Shown: positions 8,189 through 16,582, counted from the stretch's first letter. The stretch is 34,023 bases of DNA from JBEKZQ01 sp049509675 (GCA_049509675.1 JBEKZQ010000004.1:1-34023); one strand, 5' to 3'. The notes: generated by a model not told the origin, from the sequence alone. Translations and numbers: made by a program.

Positions 8189-8982
8189 TCTACATCTTCC
8201 TTTCCGCTCGTAGGACTGGACCACCGGCTCCATCGCCTGGATGAACCGCTCGTTGCCGGTCTTGCCGGCCGCGTCCAGGCTTTGCCGGCCGGTGCGCGCG
8301 GCTTCCGCATAGCGGCTGGCCTCGGCATAGACCGTTGCCAAGACGGCGAGCGACTCGGGGTCCGCGCGTTGCGTCAATTCGCACGCCCGGCAGGCCAAGC
8401 GGAGTGCCTCCTGCCGGTCGCGCACGCCGGCCTGTTGGGCAGTTGAACAACGGAATGCGATACAGATCGAAGAGGAACGACTTCTCCTTGCTGAGGAACT
8501 TCCCGATAGAAGATCGGCGCGGCGACTTCGTCCGGCGAGGTGTGGAACGTGGTCCGCGCGGCGGTGAGAATAACGTCCTGGCGTGCCCTGCGGACCCCGA
8601 TCACCGTCACGTTCGCCGCGGCGCCGAGCGACCGCTTCTTGATGCGGCTCCAGTCCTCTTCCGAAGGCGTCCACTGGGAGGATCGGCTTTCGAAAGCCAA
8701 AGGCCCGTCGCCATCCCGGAACGCGATCCTGAGCACCCAGGCATCGGCCTGATGGTCGGCGTCTTCCCAGCGAAACGTGGGAGCGGCGATGTCCGGGGGA
8801 AAGACGGCCCGCGGAAAAGGATAGCGGATCGTCGCGGCCCCGTACTGCTTGCCCTCGTCGTACCGGGCAAGGATCTCGGCGATGCGCAAGACCGGTTCGC
8901 GCGACACAACCAACCAGACGGCCCAGCCCGCAACGAGAATGGCGGCCATGCCGGCGATTGTAACGACGATCCGCGTGCGCAT
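8189..8982 (-). pseudogene. Decayed membrane-anchored TPR protein (internal deletion and frame change)
   Basis: The start at 8982 encodes an N-terminal membrane anchor (IVVTIAGMAAILVAGWAVWL) and then a beta-rich region with YPFPRAVFPPDIAAPTF-like and EVAAPIFYREVP motifs. After YREVP (about 8500) the frame loses family-like character and ends at 8374. A TPR-like segment (ESLAVLATVYAEASRYAEAA, with a preceding QEALRLACRACELTQ helix) lies in another frame at about 8195-8430. Related planctomycete proteins, as I recall them, have a long propeller or cytochrome-type middle part between these two ends. I infer a large internal deletion that joined the ends out of frame. The TPR tail stops next to the repeat at 8136-8185. 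Confidence 0.6.
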
Positions 8983-9046
8983 GTTGCCGTTCCCGCGAGA
9001 GAACAACTTGCTTCTTATCCGTGTTTCATCAGTGTTCAATCCGTGG

Positions 9047-9601
9047 CTACCCTAATGTGAGATCATCTGTCGATGTGGGCCCGGTTCGCTCGGTCTCCGG
9101 AGCGTCGGGAGGTCGCCGGCGGAAGATGGCGGCAAGGATCAGGATCCAGCAGGCCGTGTCGAGGACCGCGTAGAGACCGTCAATGCAGAAGAAGCTCCAA
9201 GAAAAAGCTTCTTGACTGATTCGGCCGTAGTTGACGGAGTGTATCAGCGCCATCTGAACAAGCTGAAGAACAAACTCCGTCAGAACCATTCCGCCGAGCG
9301 CGATCATGGTCAGGATGGCGGGCAGGCGATTTTGCTTCAGGCGGCGGATTGCCATCGTCAAACCGACGATCCAGACGAGGAAGGTCGGCACGGCGAAGAG
9401 GAACCGCCCCAAGCCGTGCGTCAGCACCTCCACGTTCGACATGCCCAGCAGCCGGCCCACGCTGAAAAACGCCGATAGGATGACCGCGATGACGGTCATC
9501 ACCACAAACATGCTCAACAGGCTGAACTGAAACGGGCCGAGGCCGCCGGACGCGGGAAAGCTTGATCGCGGCTCCTGGGATTGAGGATTGTCGTCGGTCA
9601 T
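9047..9601 (-). CDS. Small integral membrane protein of unknown function
   Basis: A 184-residue protein with a short polar N-terminus (about 22 residues) and four likely membrane segments, at roughly residues 26-48, 63-85, 93-120 and 136-160. The first segment begins with FQFSLLSMFVVMTVIAVI, which resembles the 'FSLR-LL-VMT' opening that I recall in many small planctomycete membrane proteins. The C-terminus is polar (RRRPPDAPETERTG). There is no clear Shine-Dalgarno before the ATG at 9601. It ends 65 bases before the start of the decayed TPR gene, so they may once have shared a transcript. I do not recognise a function. Confidence 0.7.
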   Translation of the reverse strand: MTDDNPQSQEPRSSFPASGGLGPFQFSLLSMFVVMTVIAVILSAFFSVGRLLGMSNVEVLTHGLGRFLFAVPTFLVWIVGLTMAIRRLKQNRLPAILTMIALGGMVLTEFVLQLVQMALIHSVNYGRISQEAFSWSFFCIDGLYAVLDTACWILILAAIFRRRPPDAPETERTGPTSTDDLTLG

Positions 9602-9617
9602 AAAATGTCACAAAGGG

Positions 9618-9705
9618 GGGTCAGAGCGATTCTGTGAGCCGTTCACGGCTGCTCCGTCCCTCCGGGACGACCAACTGAGGGAAAAGGGCCAGAACGATTC
9701 TGTGA
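9618..9705. repeat. Direct repeat GGGTCAGAGCGATTCTGTGA, two copies
   Basis: GGGTCAGAGCGATTCTGTGA at 9618-9637 recurs with two mismatches at 9686-9705. Between them lie AGCCGTTCACGG, which recurs at 10718-10729, and a GTCCC-TCC-GGGAC hairpin near 9656-9668. The unit belongs to the same GGGG-CAGAAC-ATT repeat group seen at 2465, 28609 and 29267. The gap 9602-9752 holds only these repeats. Confidence 0.65.
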
Positions 9706-9752
9706 ACGTGGTGATTCGTTATGCACCGTTGTGGCTATCGCCCCCTTCTTGA

Positions 9753-10055
9753 CTACTTTTCCGCCTTGGCTTCGGCTTTAAGCTCCTCGATCGACTTCTC
9801 GACCTTCTGGAGGCGCTTGCACATTTCGTCCAAACGCTTCTTCAGGCCGGCGGCCTCCCCTTTTGGCAACGGCGGTCGGGGCAACATCCCGGGCCACGCC
9901 GGCGGAAGCGGCCGGCCACCAGGGGGCGGCGCAAATTGCAACGGCACCGGCGGCGCGCAGAGCAGCCGCGCAACATAAGACCGGGCCTCGGCAGGCAGTT
10001 TGGCCAACTCCCCTTCGCCCGCCTCCCACGTCTTGTCGCCCTGCTTGACGACCCC
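9753..10055 (-). pseudogene. 3' part of the PDZ gene, downstream of an in-frame TAG
   Basis: The reading frame of the PDZ gene continues without a shift past the TAG at 10056-10058 for 100 codons to another TAG at 9753-9755. The continuation is protein-like: VVKQGDKTWEAGEGELAKLP, a Pro-rich stretch (PLQFAPPPGGRPLPPAWPG), then a charged helix (LKKRLDEMCKRLQKVEKSIE) that looks like a coiled coil. The only internal ATG starts at 10007 and has no ribosome site. The part is best read as the lost C-terminus of the upstream frame. Confidence 0.7.
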
Positions 10056-10679
10056 CTACGCCGGCTTCTTGCCGGTCTTGGTGAGCGTGACCGTCATGTC
10101 GTCCGGCAACGCCACATTGGGCCAAGCCCAAGCGGATGCCCCGCTCAAAGTCACGGCCCTATTCATCGCTTGCGGCACTGGACGCTTCGCCGGCTTGACC
10201 GTCACCTTCTCGGGCTTGCCGTCGCGGATCACCTCAATGACCAGGTCGGTGGCCTTGGCCTTTTCGATGACTTCGATCAGGTCGCTGACCTTCTTGATGG
10301 TCCGCTTGCCCACCTTGTGCAACACGTCCTTCGGCTTGATGCCGCCCTTGGCCGCCGGGCTCTCCGGCATGACCTGCTCGACCAGCAAACCTTCGCCGGC
10401 GGGGAGCTTCAATTCCTTGGCCTGTTTCTCGGGCACGGCAGCGACCTGGCATCCCAGCCAGTACTGGCTGGGCTGGGCCGTTTCCCCGAACGAGAGAACA
10501 ACATTCCCGCCCGCCGGCGCGAGCATGATGCCTCCCCCTCCCTCCTGGCCGGTGCCCCGGAGCTCGATCCTCAAAGACCCAGATTCAAGCGTTTTCTTGG
10601 TTTCCGTTTTCTCCTCCGCCCAAGCCGCCAGGGCCCCCAACAAGATCAATGCCACGCCGCCGATCAAAGAACTCCTCAT
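10056..10679 (-). CDS. Exported PDZ-domain protein, interrupted by an in-frame stop
   Basis: A 207-residue product with a signal peptide (SSLIGGVALILLGALAAWA). The middle contains one PDZ domain: GLLVEQVMPESPAAKGGIKP, VLHKVGKRTIKKVSDL, then a strand ending VKPAKRP. Such domains bind peptide ends, as in HtrA-type proteins, but no protease domain is present. The start at 10679 has AGGAAGG 7 bases upstream. The frame stops at TAG 10056-10058, yet 100 more in-frame codons of plausible protein follow, so the full gene would have been 9753-10679 (308 codons plus stop). It is probably a recent nonsense mutation (AAG or CAG to TAG) or a sequencing error. Its role is unknown. Confidence 0.75.
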   Translation of the reverse strand: MRSSLIGGVALILLGALAAWAEEKTETKKTLESGSLRIELRGTGQEGGGGIMLAPAGGNVVLSFGETAQPSQYWLGCQVAAVPEKQAKELKLPAGEGLLVEQVMPESPAAKGGIKPKDVLHKVGKRTIKKVSDLIEVIEKAKATDLVIEVIRDGKPEKVTVKPAKRPVPQAMNRAVTLSGASAWAWPNVALPDDMTVTLTKTGKKPA

Positions 10680-10717
10680 CACGACACCTTCCTTTCTTCC
10701 GGGAATGAAAAAGGTAA

Positions 10718-10740
10718 GCCGTTCACGGGGGACTGTCCCC
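10718..10740. repeat. AGCCGTTCACGG repeat with GGGGAC/GTCCCC hairpin
   Basis: AGCCGTTCACGG (10718-10729) repeats the sequence at 9637-9648 and runs into a perfect mini-hairpin, GGGGAC-T-GTCCCC (10728-10740). It lies in the 178-base gap before the PDZ gene, which otherwise shows no gene. Confidence 0.5.
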
Positions 10741-10857
10741 ATCGGCCACTCACCGACACGATGCACCGCCCCATCATTGTTACCGCCAAGCGGTGGATCT
10801 TGCAAATCTTTCCTGTCAGGCGTCCATCCGGGACGAACAACTATGAACCACGTAAGG

Positions 10858-10975
10858 GTCGGCAAATCAATAACTGTCGCAGCAAGATTGTAGTCGGCAC
10901 ACGCCGTGTGCCGTCCTCCGCACACGGCGTGTGCGGGCTACATTGGACAGCCTGCCAGAAATTGATTTGCCGGTC
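10858..10975. repeat. Nested palindromic element, copy B
   Basis: The outer arms are GTCGGCAAATCAAT (from 10859) and its partner ATTGATTTGCCGGTC (ending 10975). The left arm continues AACTGTCGCA and matches the right arm of the element at 1534-1654. The inner core is a 22-bp inverted repeat (10890-10911 with 10920-10941) built from GGCACACGCCGTGTGCC and GCACACGGCGTGTGC. The core is thus the 8136-8185 family inside the outer arms of the 1534-1654 family. Confidence 0.8.
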
Positions 10976-10996
10976 ATTAGTGCCGATCAGTGCGGA

Positions 10997-12058
10997 TTAG
11001 TGTTCCTTAAGGACCGATGGCACCAGGGCCCGCCGGATGGGCTCGACCCAATGATCCTGGCGGATGTCGTAAAGCACGAAATCGCCGTCGAACTGCCACC
11101 AGGCCCAACTCCACGTGCGTTTCTCCGCCTGGCGGGTCACGAAGCTCGTCCAGCGGACGCGGGCGGCCATGTCCGCGCGGTCGTACACGCCGAACTCGCC
11201 CAAGTAGATCGGCCGATGGTGCTTCTGGGCCCAAGCCTGGGCCTTGTCAAAATCCTTCAAGATCGCCTGCTGCTCCTTGTTCGTGCCGTTCCACGGCACG
11301 CCGGTCTTGTCCTGCAGGCCGGCAAAGGCCGCGCCCTGATGCGTGAAGGGAAATGGGCTGTAGTAGTGGACGGTCACGATCAGGTTTTGATCCTCTTCGG
11401 GCAATTCGAGCTTGTCCAGGTCGTTGATGTTGTTCCACGAGGTCGGCCCGACGATCACCGTGCGGCCCGGGTTCGATTGCCGGATGATCTCCAGGGCCTG
11501 CCGGAGCATGGAGTTCCACAGTCGCGGAGTGAGCTTGTTGTTGGGCTCGTTGAGGATCTCGAAGAGCACGTCGGTGGGGGCGTCCTTGCAGTGCTGGGCG
11601 ATCTGCCGCCACACGGCCAGGAAGCGATCATTGTTGCCCGCCGGATCCCCGCCCATTGCCTGGAACTCGTGGAAGTCGAGGATGATTATCAACCGGTTGG
11701 CCAGCGCCTGCTTGACGGCCCAATCGAGCGTCTCGAACCAGGCGGCAGTGAGCTTGTTGTCTGCCACCAGCCTGGCATCGCGGAAGGGATGGAGGTTGAC
11801 GCGGACGTGGTTGAACCCCGCTTCCTTGATAAGCCGGAAGTGTTTCTCCTGGAATCGGGCCTTCTGCCGGTCCTTCCAGAGCGGATCGTAGCCGATGACA
11901 TTCACGCCCCGGCCCAGACGTTTGTTCTGCGCAGAAGCGTCGGGCGTTTGGGCGTTGGCCGGGCGGTTTGCCCAGCAAAAGATCATCGTGCCAACAACAC
12001 ACGCGAGAGCGGCAACGGCGCCACGCCGGCGCCGGGCCAAACAACGGGTGATTTTCAC
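10997..12058 (-). CDS. Exported GH5-family glycoside hydrolase (endoglucanase-like)
   Basis: A 353-residue enzyme that probably hydrolyses beta-1,4-glucan or mannan in the periplasm or outside the cell. A basic N-terminus and hydrophobic segment (AVAALACVVGTMIFCWA) form a signal peptide ending near ANA. The family motifs are in order: RGVNVIGYD (about 50-58), NHVRVNLHP (83-91), IIILDFHEF (124-132), FEILNEPNN with acid/base Glu171, VHYYSPFPF (230-238) and YLGEFGVY with nucleophile Glu288, then the WAWWQFDGDF strand-8 region. The length is typical. Start: GTG at 12058, with AAGGAGGA 7 bases upstream. A remnant of an exported esterase lies directly upstream on the same strand, so an old hydrolase operon is likely. 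Confidence 0.9.
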   Translation of the reverse strand: MKITRCLARRRRGAVAALACVVGTMIFCWANRPANAQTPDASAQNKRLGRGVNVIGYDPLWKDRQKARFQEKHFRLIKEAGFNHVRVNLHPFRDARLVADNKLTAAWFETLDWAVKQALANRLIIILDFHEFQAMGGDPAGNNDRFLAVWRQIAQHCKDAPTDVLFEILNEPNNKLTPRLWNSMLRQALEIIRQSNPGRTVIVGPTSWNNINDLDKLELPEEDQNLIVTVHYYSPFPFTHQGAAFAGLQDKTGVPWNGTNKEQQAILKDFDKAQAWAQKHHRPIYLGEFGVYDRADMAARVRWTSFVTRQAEKRTWSWAWWQFDGDFVLYDIRQDHWVEPIRRALVPSVLKEH

Positions 12059-12079
12059 GGATAGTTCCTCCTTCTAGGT

Positions 12080-12362
12080 AATGCTGGAAGTCGTTCTGGT
12101 CGTCGTTCGTCCGTATTCTTCCGTAAACGGCCGAACGTTCAGGCTGCGTTCGAGAGCGGGTGATCAGCCATTTCCACTTGTCGACCGGCCGGGGGTCGAG
12201 CCATTTCTCCGGGCCGATCGTCGCGGCGTTGTCTCCCGCCGGCTTTCCCGGCCAAACGTCGATCACCAGCGGCTCGGCGGCCCGCGCCGCAAAGAGCACG
12301 GAGCCGTGCAGCAACAAGAATGTAATCGTAAGCCATCGCATGGGAGGAACCCCCGGTATCAT
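12080..12362 (-). pseudogene. N-terminal remnant of an exported alpha/beta-hydrolase (acetylxylan-esterase-like)
   Basis: The frame from ATG 12362 or 12341 encodes a signal peptide (LTITFLLLHGSVLFAARA) and then PLVIDVWPGKPAGDNAATIG and PEKWLDPRP. That 'WPGK-PG--...IG-E' opening is typical, as I recall, of secreted esterases/lipases in this phylum. A following TQPERSAVYGRIR stretch fits the next strand. The frame then runs into the leader of the GH5 gene without the nucleophile elbow or the rest of the fold (intact proteins are about 300 residues). I infer a 3' deletion. Confidence 0.55.
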
Positions 12363-12418
12363 GTAAGAGACTTCTTATTGTCGCGCCGGTCCGCAGGGAT
12401 GTCCGGCCATCAGGCTCG

Positions 12419-12572
12419 TCAGAACTGCAGCCGGGGCTTATTATCGCTTTCCGAGAACCACTTGGCAAGGATTCGCTCCCCGGTGATTTGACAACCGGGC
12501 CGCCCAGCAACGAGAATAGGCTGCGTCTGGACATCGGCGAGTGTTGATGCCGCGTCCTTGAGCTTGGAACGG
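12419..12572 (-). pseudogene. Possible C-terminal gene remnant (unknown)
   Basis: On the minus strand, about 50 codons end in a TGA at 12419 and read as plausible protein: ASTLADVQTQPILVAGRPG, then TGERILAKWFSE. Upstream the frame passes into the antisense of the N-terminus of the propeller gene and looks non-coding. It could be the tail of another deleted gene. I do not recognise the family, and it may be chance. Confidence 0.3.
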
Positions 12573-12581
12573 TGCGAACGG

Positions 12582-14633
12582 ATGCGACGACAACGACAAA
12601 TGGCAGTCTTGGCGGGCCTCTGGCTCACGGTGGCGGCGTGCATCTCCGCCGGTGCCGCGGAACGCAACGTCGGCTGGCGCGGAGACGGAACCGGCAAGTA
12701 CCCCGCGGCCGATCCGCCCACGCGCTGGGGCCGCCTCAGTGTTCCGCTCCAGGGCCTGCGTTTTATGGCCCGTAAACCCCTGCCGGGCGATGCGGGCACG
12801 CCCATGCCGGACGGCGTGATCCGCGACTGGTTCATTCTTGGCCCGGTGCCGTTCGCCGAGGGCGCCAAGATCGAGGAGGACACCGTGCCGGACGAGCCCC
12901 GTCTTGCGCCCGACGAGGGCCAAGAGACCGCCGGCCGGACTTGGCAGAAAGTGACTCTCGATACGGCATATCTCGATTTCGCCCGTCTAATCGGCAAGCC
13001 GGGCGACGCCGTGGCCTACGCGTGCAGCCATGTTTACGCCCCCGCAGCCGGGACCTTCCGCATGAACCTGACCTACGTCGGGACCGTGCGCGTCTGCATC
13101 AACGGCAAGGCGTCGCAAGAGATGGGCGGCGTGCGATTCAAGTTGGATCTCGTAAAGGGCTGGAACCGGATCCTCTTGAAAGTATCGGCCGGCAGCAAGG
13201 AAGCGACGGGCGTCGCCGATTGGTACGTCGTGCCCGTGTTGCACGCCTGGGCGCCTTGCGAGTACCGCCAGACCAACATCGCCTGGCGCACGCCTTTGCC
13301 GGCGGTGCAATCGGCGTTCTACGGCGCCGGCACGGGCGTCGGCTCGCCGGTGATCGTCGGCCAGCGGATCTACGTGCTGAGCGAGCCCCACGACCTGGTG
13401 GCGATCGACAGGGCCGACGGCAAGGTGCGCTGGATCCGCCGCACGAGCGCCTTCGAGGCGGCCACGAGCGAGGAGAAGCAACGACCGGCCTACCAGGAGG
13501 CCGAAGCCGTCGCTGCGAAAATCGACGCCCTCAATGCGGCGCTGGTCGCCGGCACGGCCTCCGCCGAGCAACTGAACGAGAAGAAGGCAGAACTGGAAAA
13601 GAACCTGCAAAAGCGCATGAAACGCGTCGATCCCGAGAAGTACGCGCCGGAGGTCGCCCCCGACGTCGGCTTCTCGGGCTTTACCCCCAGCAGCGACGGG
13701 CAGTTCCTTTACATGTGGTTCGGCGACGGCGTCACCGCGTGCTACGATCTGGACGGCAATCGCCGCTGGATCCGCATGGACCGGCGGACGGCCGTCGAGC
13801 ACGGCTTCTCTTCCTCACCGCTGCTGATCGACGGGAAGTTCGTGGTGTTCATGCGCGACCTGATGGCCTTCGAGGCGACGACGGGCAAGCCGGCCTGGCA
13901 GATTCCGCTGGTCAGCCGCGAGGGACTGAATCCGGAGGGCTTCTTCCATGGCTCGCCGGTAGCCGCCGCCATCGGCGGAGTGCCGGTCCTCGTGCTGGGC
14001 AACGGCGGCATTGTGCGGGCCCGCGACGGAAAACTTCTCTGTGCCGCCCCGGACATGGGCAACCAGGCCGTGGCCTCGCCGGTGGTCGAGGCCAACCGGC
14101 TTTTCCATCTGCCCACGTCGCATTCGGACCTGGTCGTGCGGACCTTGCCCGGGGAGATTGCCGATCCGCTTCACGTCGCCATGCGCAAGATCCCCTTCGA
14201 TCTATCCTCGTTTCCCAAGCACTATCTTCCCTGGCAGTTGTCCTCGCCCGTGATCCACGAGGGGCTGGCCTACCTGATGAACAATGCGGGCGTGCTCACC
14301 GTGGTCGACGTGGAGGCCGGCAAGGTCGTCTATCAGCGGATGCTCGACCTGGATCCGCTCCAGGCGCACAACGAAGGGGCGGCGCGCGGGCTGGGCGTCA
14401 GCCCCGCCCTGGCCGGCAAGTACCTCTATTTCCTGGGCAACAACGGGGCGGCCGTGGTGCTCCGGCCCGGCCGGGTCTTCCGGCAAATCGCCAAGAACAA
14501 GATCGAGAGCGTGGTCATGGCGGGTCACTGGGCCGAGCGGCAAGAGCGATTCGTCGCCAGCCCGGTTTTCGATGGCAGCCGGCTTTACCTGCGCGGCGAG
14601 GGCGCGCTCTATGCCGTTGCTGATCGCCCCTGA
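12582..14633 (+). CDS. Secreted PQQ-like beta-propeller protein, long form
   Basis: A 683-residue exported protein. The N-terminus has a signal peptide (MAVLAGLWLTVAACISAGAA). An RDWFILGPVPF motif and a jelly-roll-like segment (about 150-220, with GTVRVCINGKASQ and GWNRILLKVSAG) look like a carbohydrate-binding or PA14-like domain. Propeller blades follow: GSPVIVGQRIYVLSEPHDLV, AIDRADGKVRWI, SSPLLIDGKFVVF, AFEATTGKPAWQI, SSPVIHEGLAYLMNN and SPVFDGSRLYLRG. A charged helical insertion (about 305-350) lies inside one blade. It differs from the pair at 2648 and 18608. ATG 12582 is preferred; ATG 12600 is also possible. The last 25 bases overlap the convergent flavodoxin-like gene. Confidence 0.85.
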   Translation: MRRQRQMAVLAGLWLTVAACISAGAAERNVGWRGDGTGKYPAADPPTRWGRLSVPLQGLRFMARKPLPGDAGTPMPDGVIRDWFILGPVPFAEGAKIEEDTVPDEPRLAPDEGQETAGRTWQKVTLDTAYLDFARLIGKPGDAVAYACSHVYAPAAGTFRMNLTYVGTVRVCINGKASQEMGGVRFKLDLVKGWNRILLKVSAGSKEATGVADWYVVPVLHAWAPCEYRQTNIAWRTPLPAVQSAFYGAGTGVGSPVIVGQRIYVLSEPHDLVAIDRADGKVRWIRRTSAFEAATSEEKQRPAYQEAEAVAAKIDALNAALVAGTASAEQLNEKKAELEKNLQKRMKRVDPEKYAPEVAPDVGFSGFTPSSDGQFLYMWFGDGVTACYDLDGNRRWIRMDRRTAVEHGFSSSPLLIDGKFVVFMRDLMAFEATTGKPAWQIPLVSREGLNPEGFFHGSPVAAAIGGVPVLVLGNGGIVRARDGKLLCAAPDMGNQAVASPVVEANRLFHLPTSHSDLVVRTLPGEIADPLHVAMRKIPFDLSSFPKHYLPWQLSSPVIHEGLAYLMNNAGVLTVVDVEAGKVVYQRMLDLDPLQAHNEGAARGLGVSPALAGKYLYFLGNNGAAVVLRPGRVFRQIAKNKIESVVMAGHWAERQERFVASPVFDGSRLYLRGEGALYAVADRP

Positions 14634-15355
14634 GACGCTCGCAGCCGCATTGCGATCTCTGCCACGCGACGGCCGAGATTCTTCACCGTGGCGATGCCTT
14701 CCGCGTCGCGCGCGATGTCGGGCGTCGGACCGCTGCCAACCGCAGGGTTGCCGCCCCAGACCGTCCCGCCCCAATGACCGGTGGGCGGGGCATCGCCGAC
14801 CACGATCATCTGCTGCGACATCAACGCCACCTGGACGGAGCGGATCGTCAATTCCAGGCCGCAGTTCCGCCCGCCGCCCACGGCCAGCACCCCGCCCACC
14901 TTGTTGGCAAATTGCTTTTCCTTGTGAAATACGATGCAGCGATCCAACAGCGCCTTGCACAGGTAGGACATATTGCCGAAATAGACCGGAGTGCCGAGGA
15001 TGATTCCCGCGACCGCCGGATCGGAGAGCTTCGGCGTCAGGGCGGGGAAATCATCGCGCTCGCCCGGCTGCAGCGCCACGCCGGCCGCTACTTCGCCGGG
15101 GATCTTCAGACCGGCCAACTCAATGAGCTCGACCTCGATCCGCGGGTCGGCGGCCTTGACCGCCTCCAGACAGATGGCCAGTGCGGCAGCCGTGGTCTTG
15201 CCCTTTCGCGGGCTGCAACAGATGCCGAGAATCTTGATGGGCCCCGCGGCGGCCTTCGCCGCAGCAGCGTCGGCGGCAACGGCAGTCCCGGCCGTGAGTA
15301 AAGCCGCACTCCCCGTACTTTCCAGAAATCGACGACGAGTCACCTTCGATGGCAT
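14609..15355 (-). CDS. Tat-exported flavodoxin-fold FMN reductase-like protein
   Basis: A 248-residue protein of the NADPH-dependent FMN reductase/flavodoxin superfamily. The N-terminus has a twin-arginine signal (TRRRFLESTGSAALL). The phosphate-binding loop CCSPRKGKTTAAAL lies in the first loop after strand IKILGI. GTPVYFGNMSYLCKALLDR is the family's second flavin-contact motif, and GGGRNCGLEL starts the third. A Tat signal suits export with FMN already bound. It probably reduces a quinone, metal or flavin-linked acceptor; the acceptor is unknown. The start at 15355 has GGGAGGG 7 bases upstream. It converges with and slightly overlaps the end of the propeller gene. Confidence 0.85.
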   Translation of the reverse strand: MPSKVTRRRFLESTGSAALLTAGTAVAADAAAAKAAAGPIKILGICCSPRKGKTTAAALAICLEAVKAADPRIEVELIELAGLKIPGEVAAGVALQPGERDDFPALTPKLSDPAVAGIILGTPVYFGNMSYLCKALLDRCIVFHKEKQFANKVGGVLAVGGGRNCGLELTIRSVQVALMSQQMIVVGDAPPTGHWGGTVWGGNPAVGSGPTPDIARDAEGIATVKNLGRRVAEIAMRLRASQGRSATA

Positions 15356-15473
15356 GGCAGAACCCTCCCAAGTTGGAATCTGATTTCGTTGGCCTGACCG
15401 GCAGTCCGCCTTATGGTACTGCTCCCATGTTAGCAAGATGGTGCGTCGCCTTCCAGAGCGTGCCTCGCCTGCC

Positions 15474-15618
15474 CAGGAGAACTGCAATGTCGCGACTCGC
15501 GACACTAGCCGGATGCGCCAGCAAGGGAGAATCGCCGGAAATCCCTCGCTGGCGCTTCGGGCTAGTGTACGGAATGGACCTGTGTCCCGGGAGACTTCGC
15601 AACTTTGCAGTTCTCCTG
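15474..15618. repeat. Nested palindromic element, CAGGAGAACTGCAA type
   Basis: The outer arms, CAGGAGAACTGCAATGTCGC at 15474-15493 and the inverse ending CAGTTCTCCTG at 15618, form a roughly 22-bp inverted repeat with two mismatches. The inner arms are CACTAGCC...GCGCCAGC...GGGA (15503-15528) and the inverse GCTGGCGC...GGCTAGTG (15542-15567): 26 bp with three mismatches. The element makes up most of the 279-base gap between two minus-strand genes, and I see no gene there. A related GGAGAACTGC-AAGTCGCGA stretch occurs at 26695-26714. Confidence 0.78.
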
Positions 15619-15634
15619 CTCGCCGGCCGGGCCG

Positions 15635-16567
15635 CTACTTCTGAAGATACGCCCGATAGAGTTCCAGCGCCCGAACGTCGCTGATGTCCCTGCCGATCAC
15701 CAGCCGGGCGGCGGCCGAGGCCGCTTGTCCCGCCTTGAGATCGCCGCCAAAGAGCGAGAGATAGACCGAGCGATGCCCTTCTTCGCCGTAGGGCATCGAG
15801 ACGGCGAAGCAGTCGCCGGGCCGCGACATCAGCACTGCGGCCAGTCCGCTCTGCGCGTCGCGTCGCAACGCCAACGGCGCGGCCAGGCGGGGCATCATCT
15901 TCCATGTTACCGGGTTCGGCGGGCGGGCCCATCGGCCGTCGCCGTAGATTGCCGCAGCAGCAGCGTCGCGAGGAAACGTCTGCCAGTCGCCCCGCGCCTT
16001 GACGGCTTCCGTGAACGGGGGAGGACGGCGGTTTTCCGCGGCCGGTTGCGGCGCATAGGCCAGCGCTGCGGGGAATCCGTTGAAATACGAAGCCAGGAAC
16101 AACTCAAATCGCCGCAGGTCGCGTTGCGGCTTCACGGTCAACCGCAGATCCAGCGTATCGTCGGCCGCCCCGCGGTAGACGCCTGTCATTTCCAGCGGAT
16201 GAATTTCGTCCGGCGACCAATGCACGCTTGCGGCTCCGTCGGCCAGCAACTCGGCCTTGCTCGCCCAGTCCCGCGCCGCGGTTCCGAAACGCGCATCGGA
16301 GGTTAACATGCGATACGGCGAGAGGATGCCGAATGCCCCGGCCATCTGCACATTCGCAGCGACGTGCGTCACGGGCCGCAGCCCCAACGACTTGCCGTTT
16401 TCACCGAGCGTGCCTTTCAGAACGCCTGTATCGAAATGCAGCCCGCTTGCCGCACGAGTGAACGCGAGTTTGGACGACGCGCGGTCCTCTGCCCGGACAA
16501 ATCGCCCCAGCAATGCCGGCAAGATTGCTGCTATGGCCGACAGGAGTACCCAGCGAAAGTGATTCAC
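15635..16567 (-). CDS. Secreted protein of unknown function
   Basis: A 310-residue protein with a signal peptide (WVLLSAIAAILPALLGRFVRA). The mature part is beta-rich, with motifs such as GLHFDTGVLKGTLGENGKSLG, SVHWSPDEIHPLEMTGVYRG, LRLTVKPQRDLRRFELFLASY and MSRPGDCFAVSMPYGEEGH. It looks like a carbohydrate-active or sugar-binding beta-sandwich, but I do not recognise the family. The start is the GTG at 16567, with GGGAG 8 bases upstream; the frame stays open for 34 codons further upstream, but those codons are the antisense of a tRNA relic. A promoter candidate at 16682-16709 would put the relic in its 5' leader. Confidence 0.7.
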   Translation of the reverse strand: MNHFRWVLLSAIAAILPALLGRFVRAEDRASSKLAFTRAASGLHFDTGVLKGTLGENGKSLGLRPVTHVAANVQMAGAFGILSPYRMLTSDARFGTAARDWASKAELLADGAASVHWSPDEIHPLEMTGVYRGAADDTLDLRLTVKPQRDLRRFELFLASYFNGFPAALAYAPQPAAENRRPPPFTEAVKARGDWQTFPRDAAAAAIYGDGRWARPPNPVTWKMMPRLAAPLALRRDAQSGLAAVLMSRPGDCFAVSMPYGEEGHRSVYLSLFGGDLKAGQAASAAARLVIGRDISDVRALELYRAYLQK

Positions 16568-16582
16568 GGCATTCTCTCCCAG

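Noticed and set aside
9618..10740. Repeats at 9618-9705 and 10718-10740 as a CRISPR array
   Set aside because: There are only two copies of each, at irregular spacing and with internal palindromes, and no cas genes. They fit dispersed palindromic repeats.
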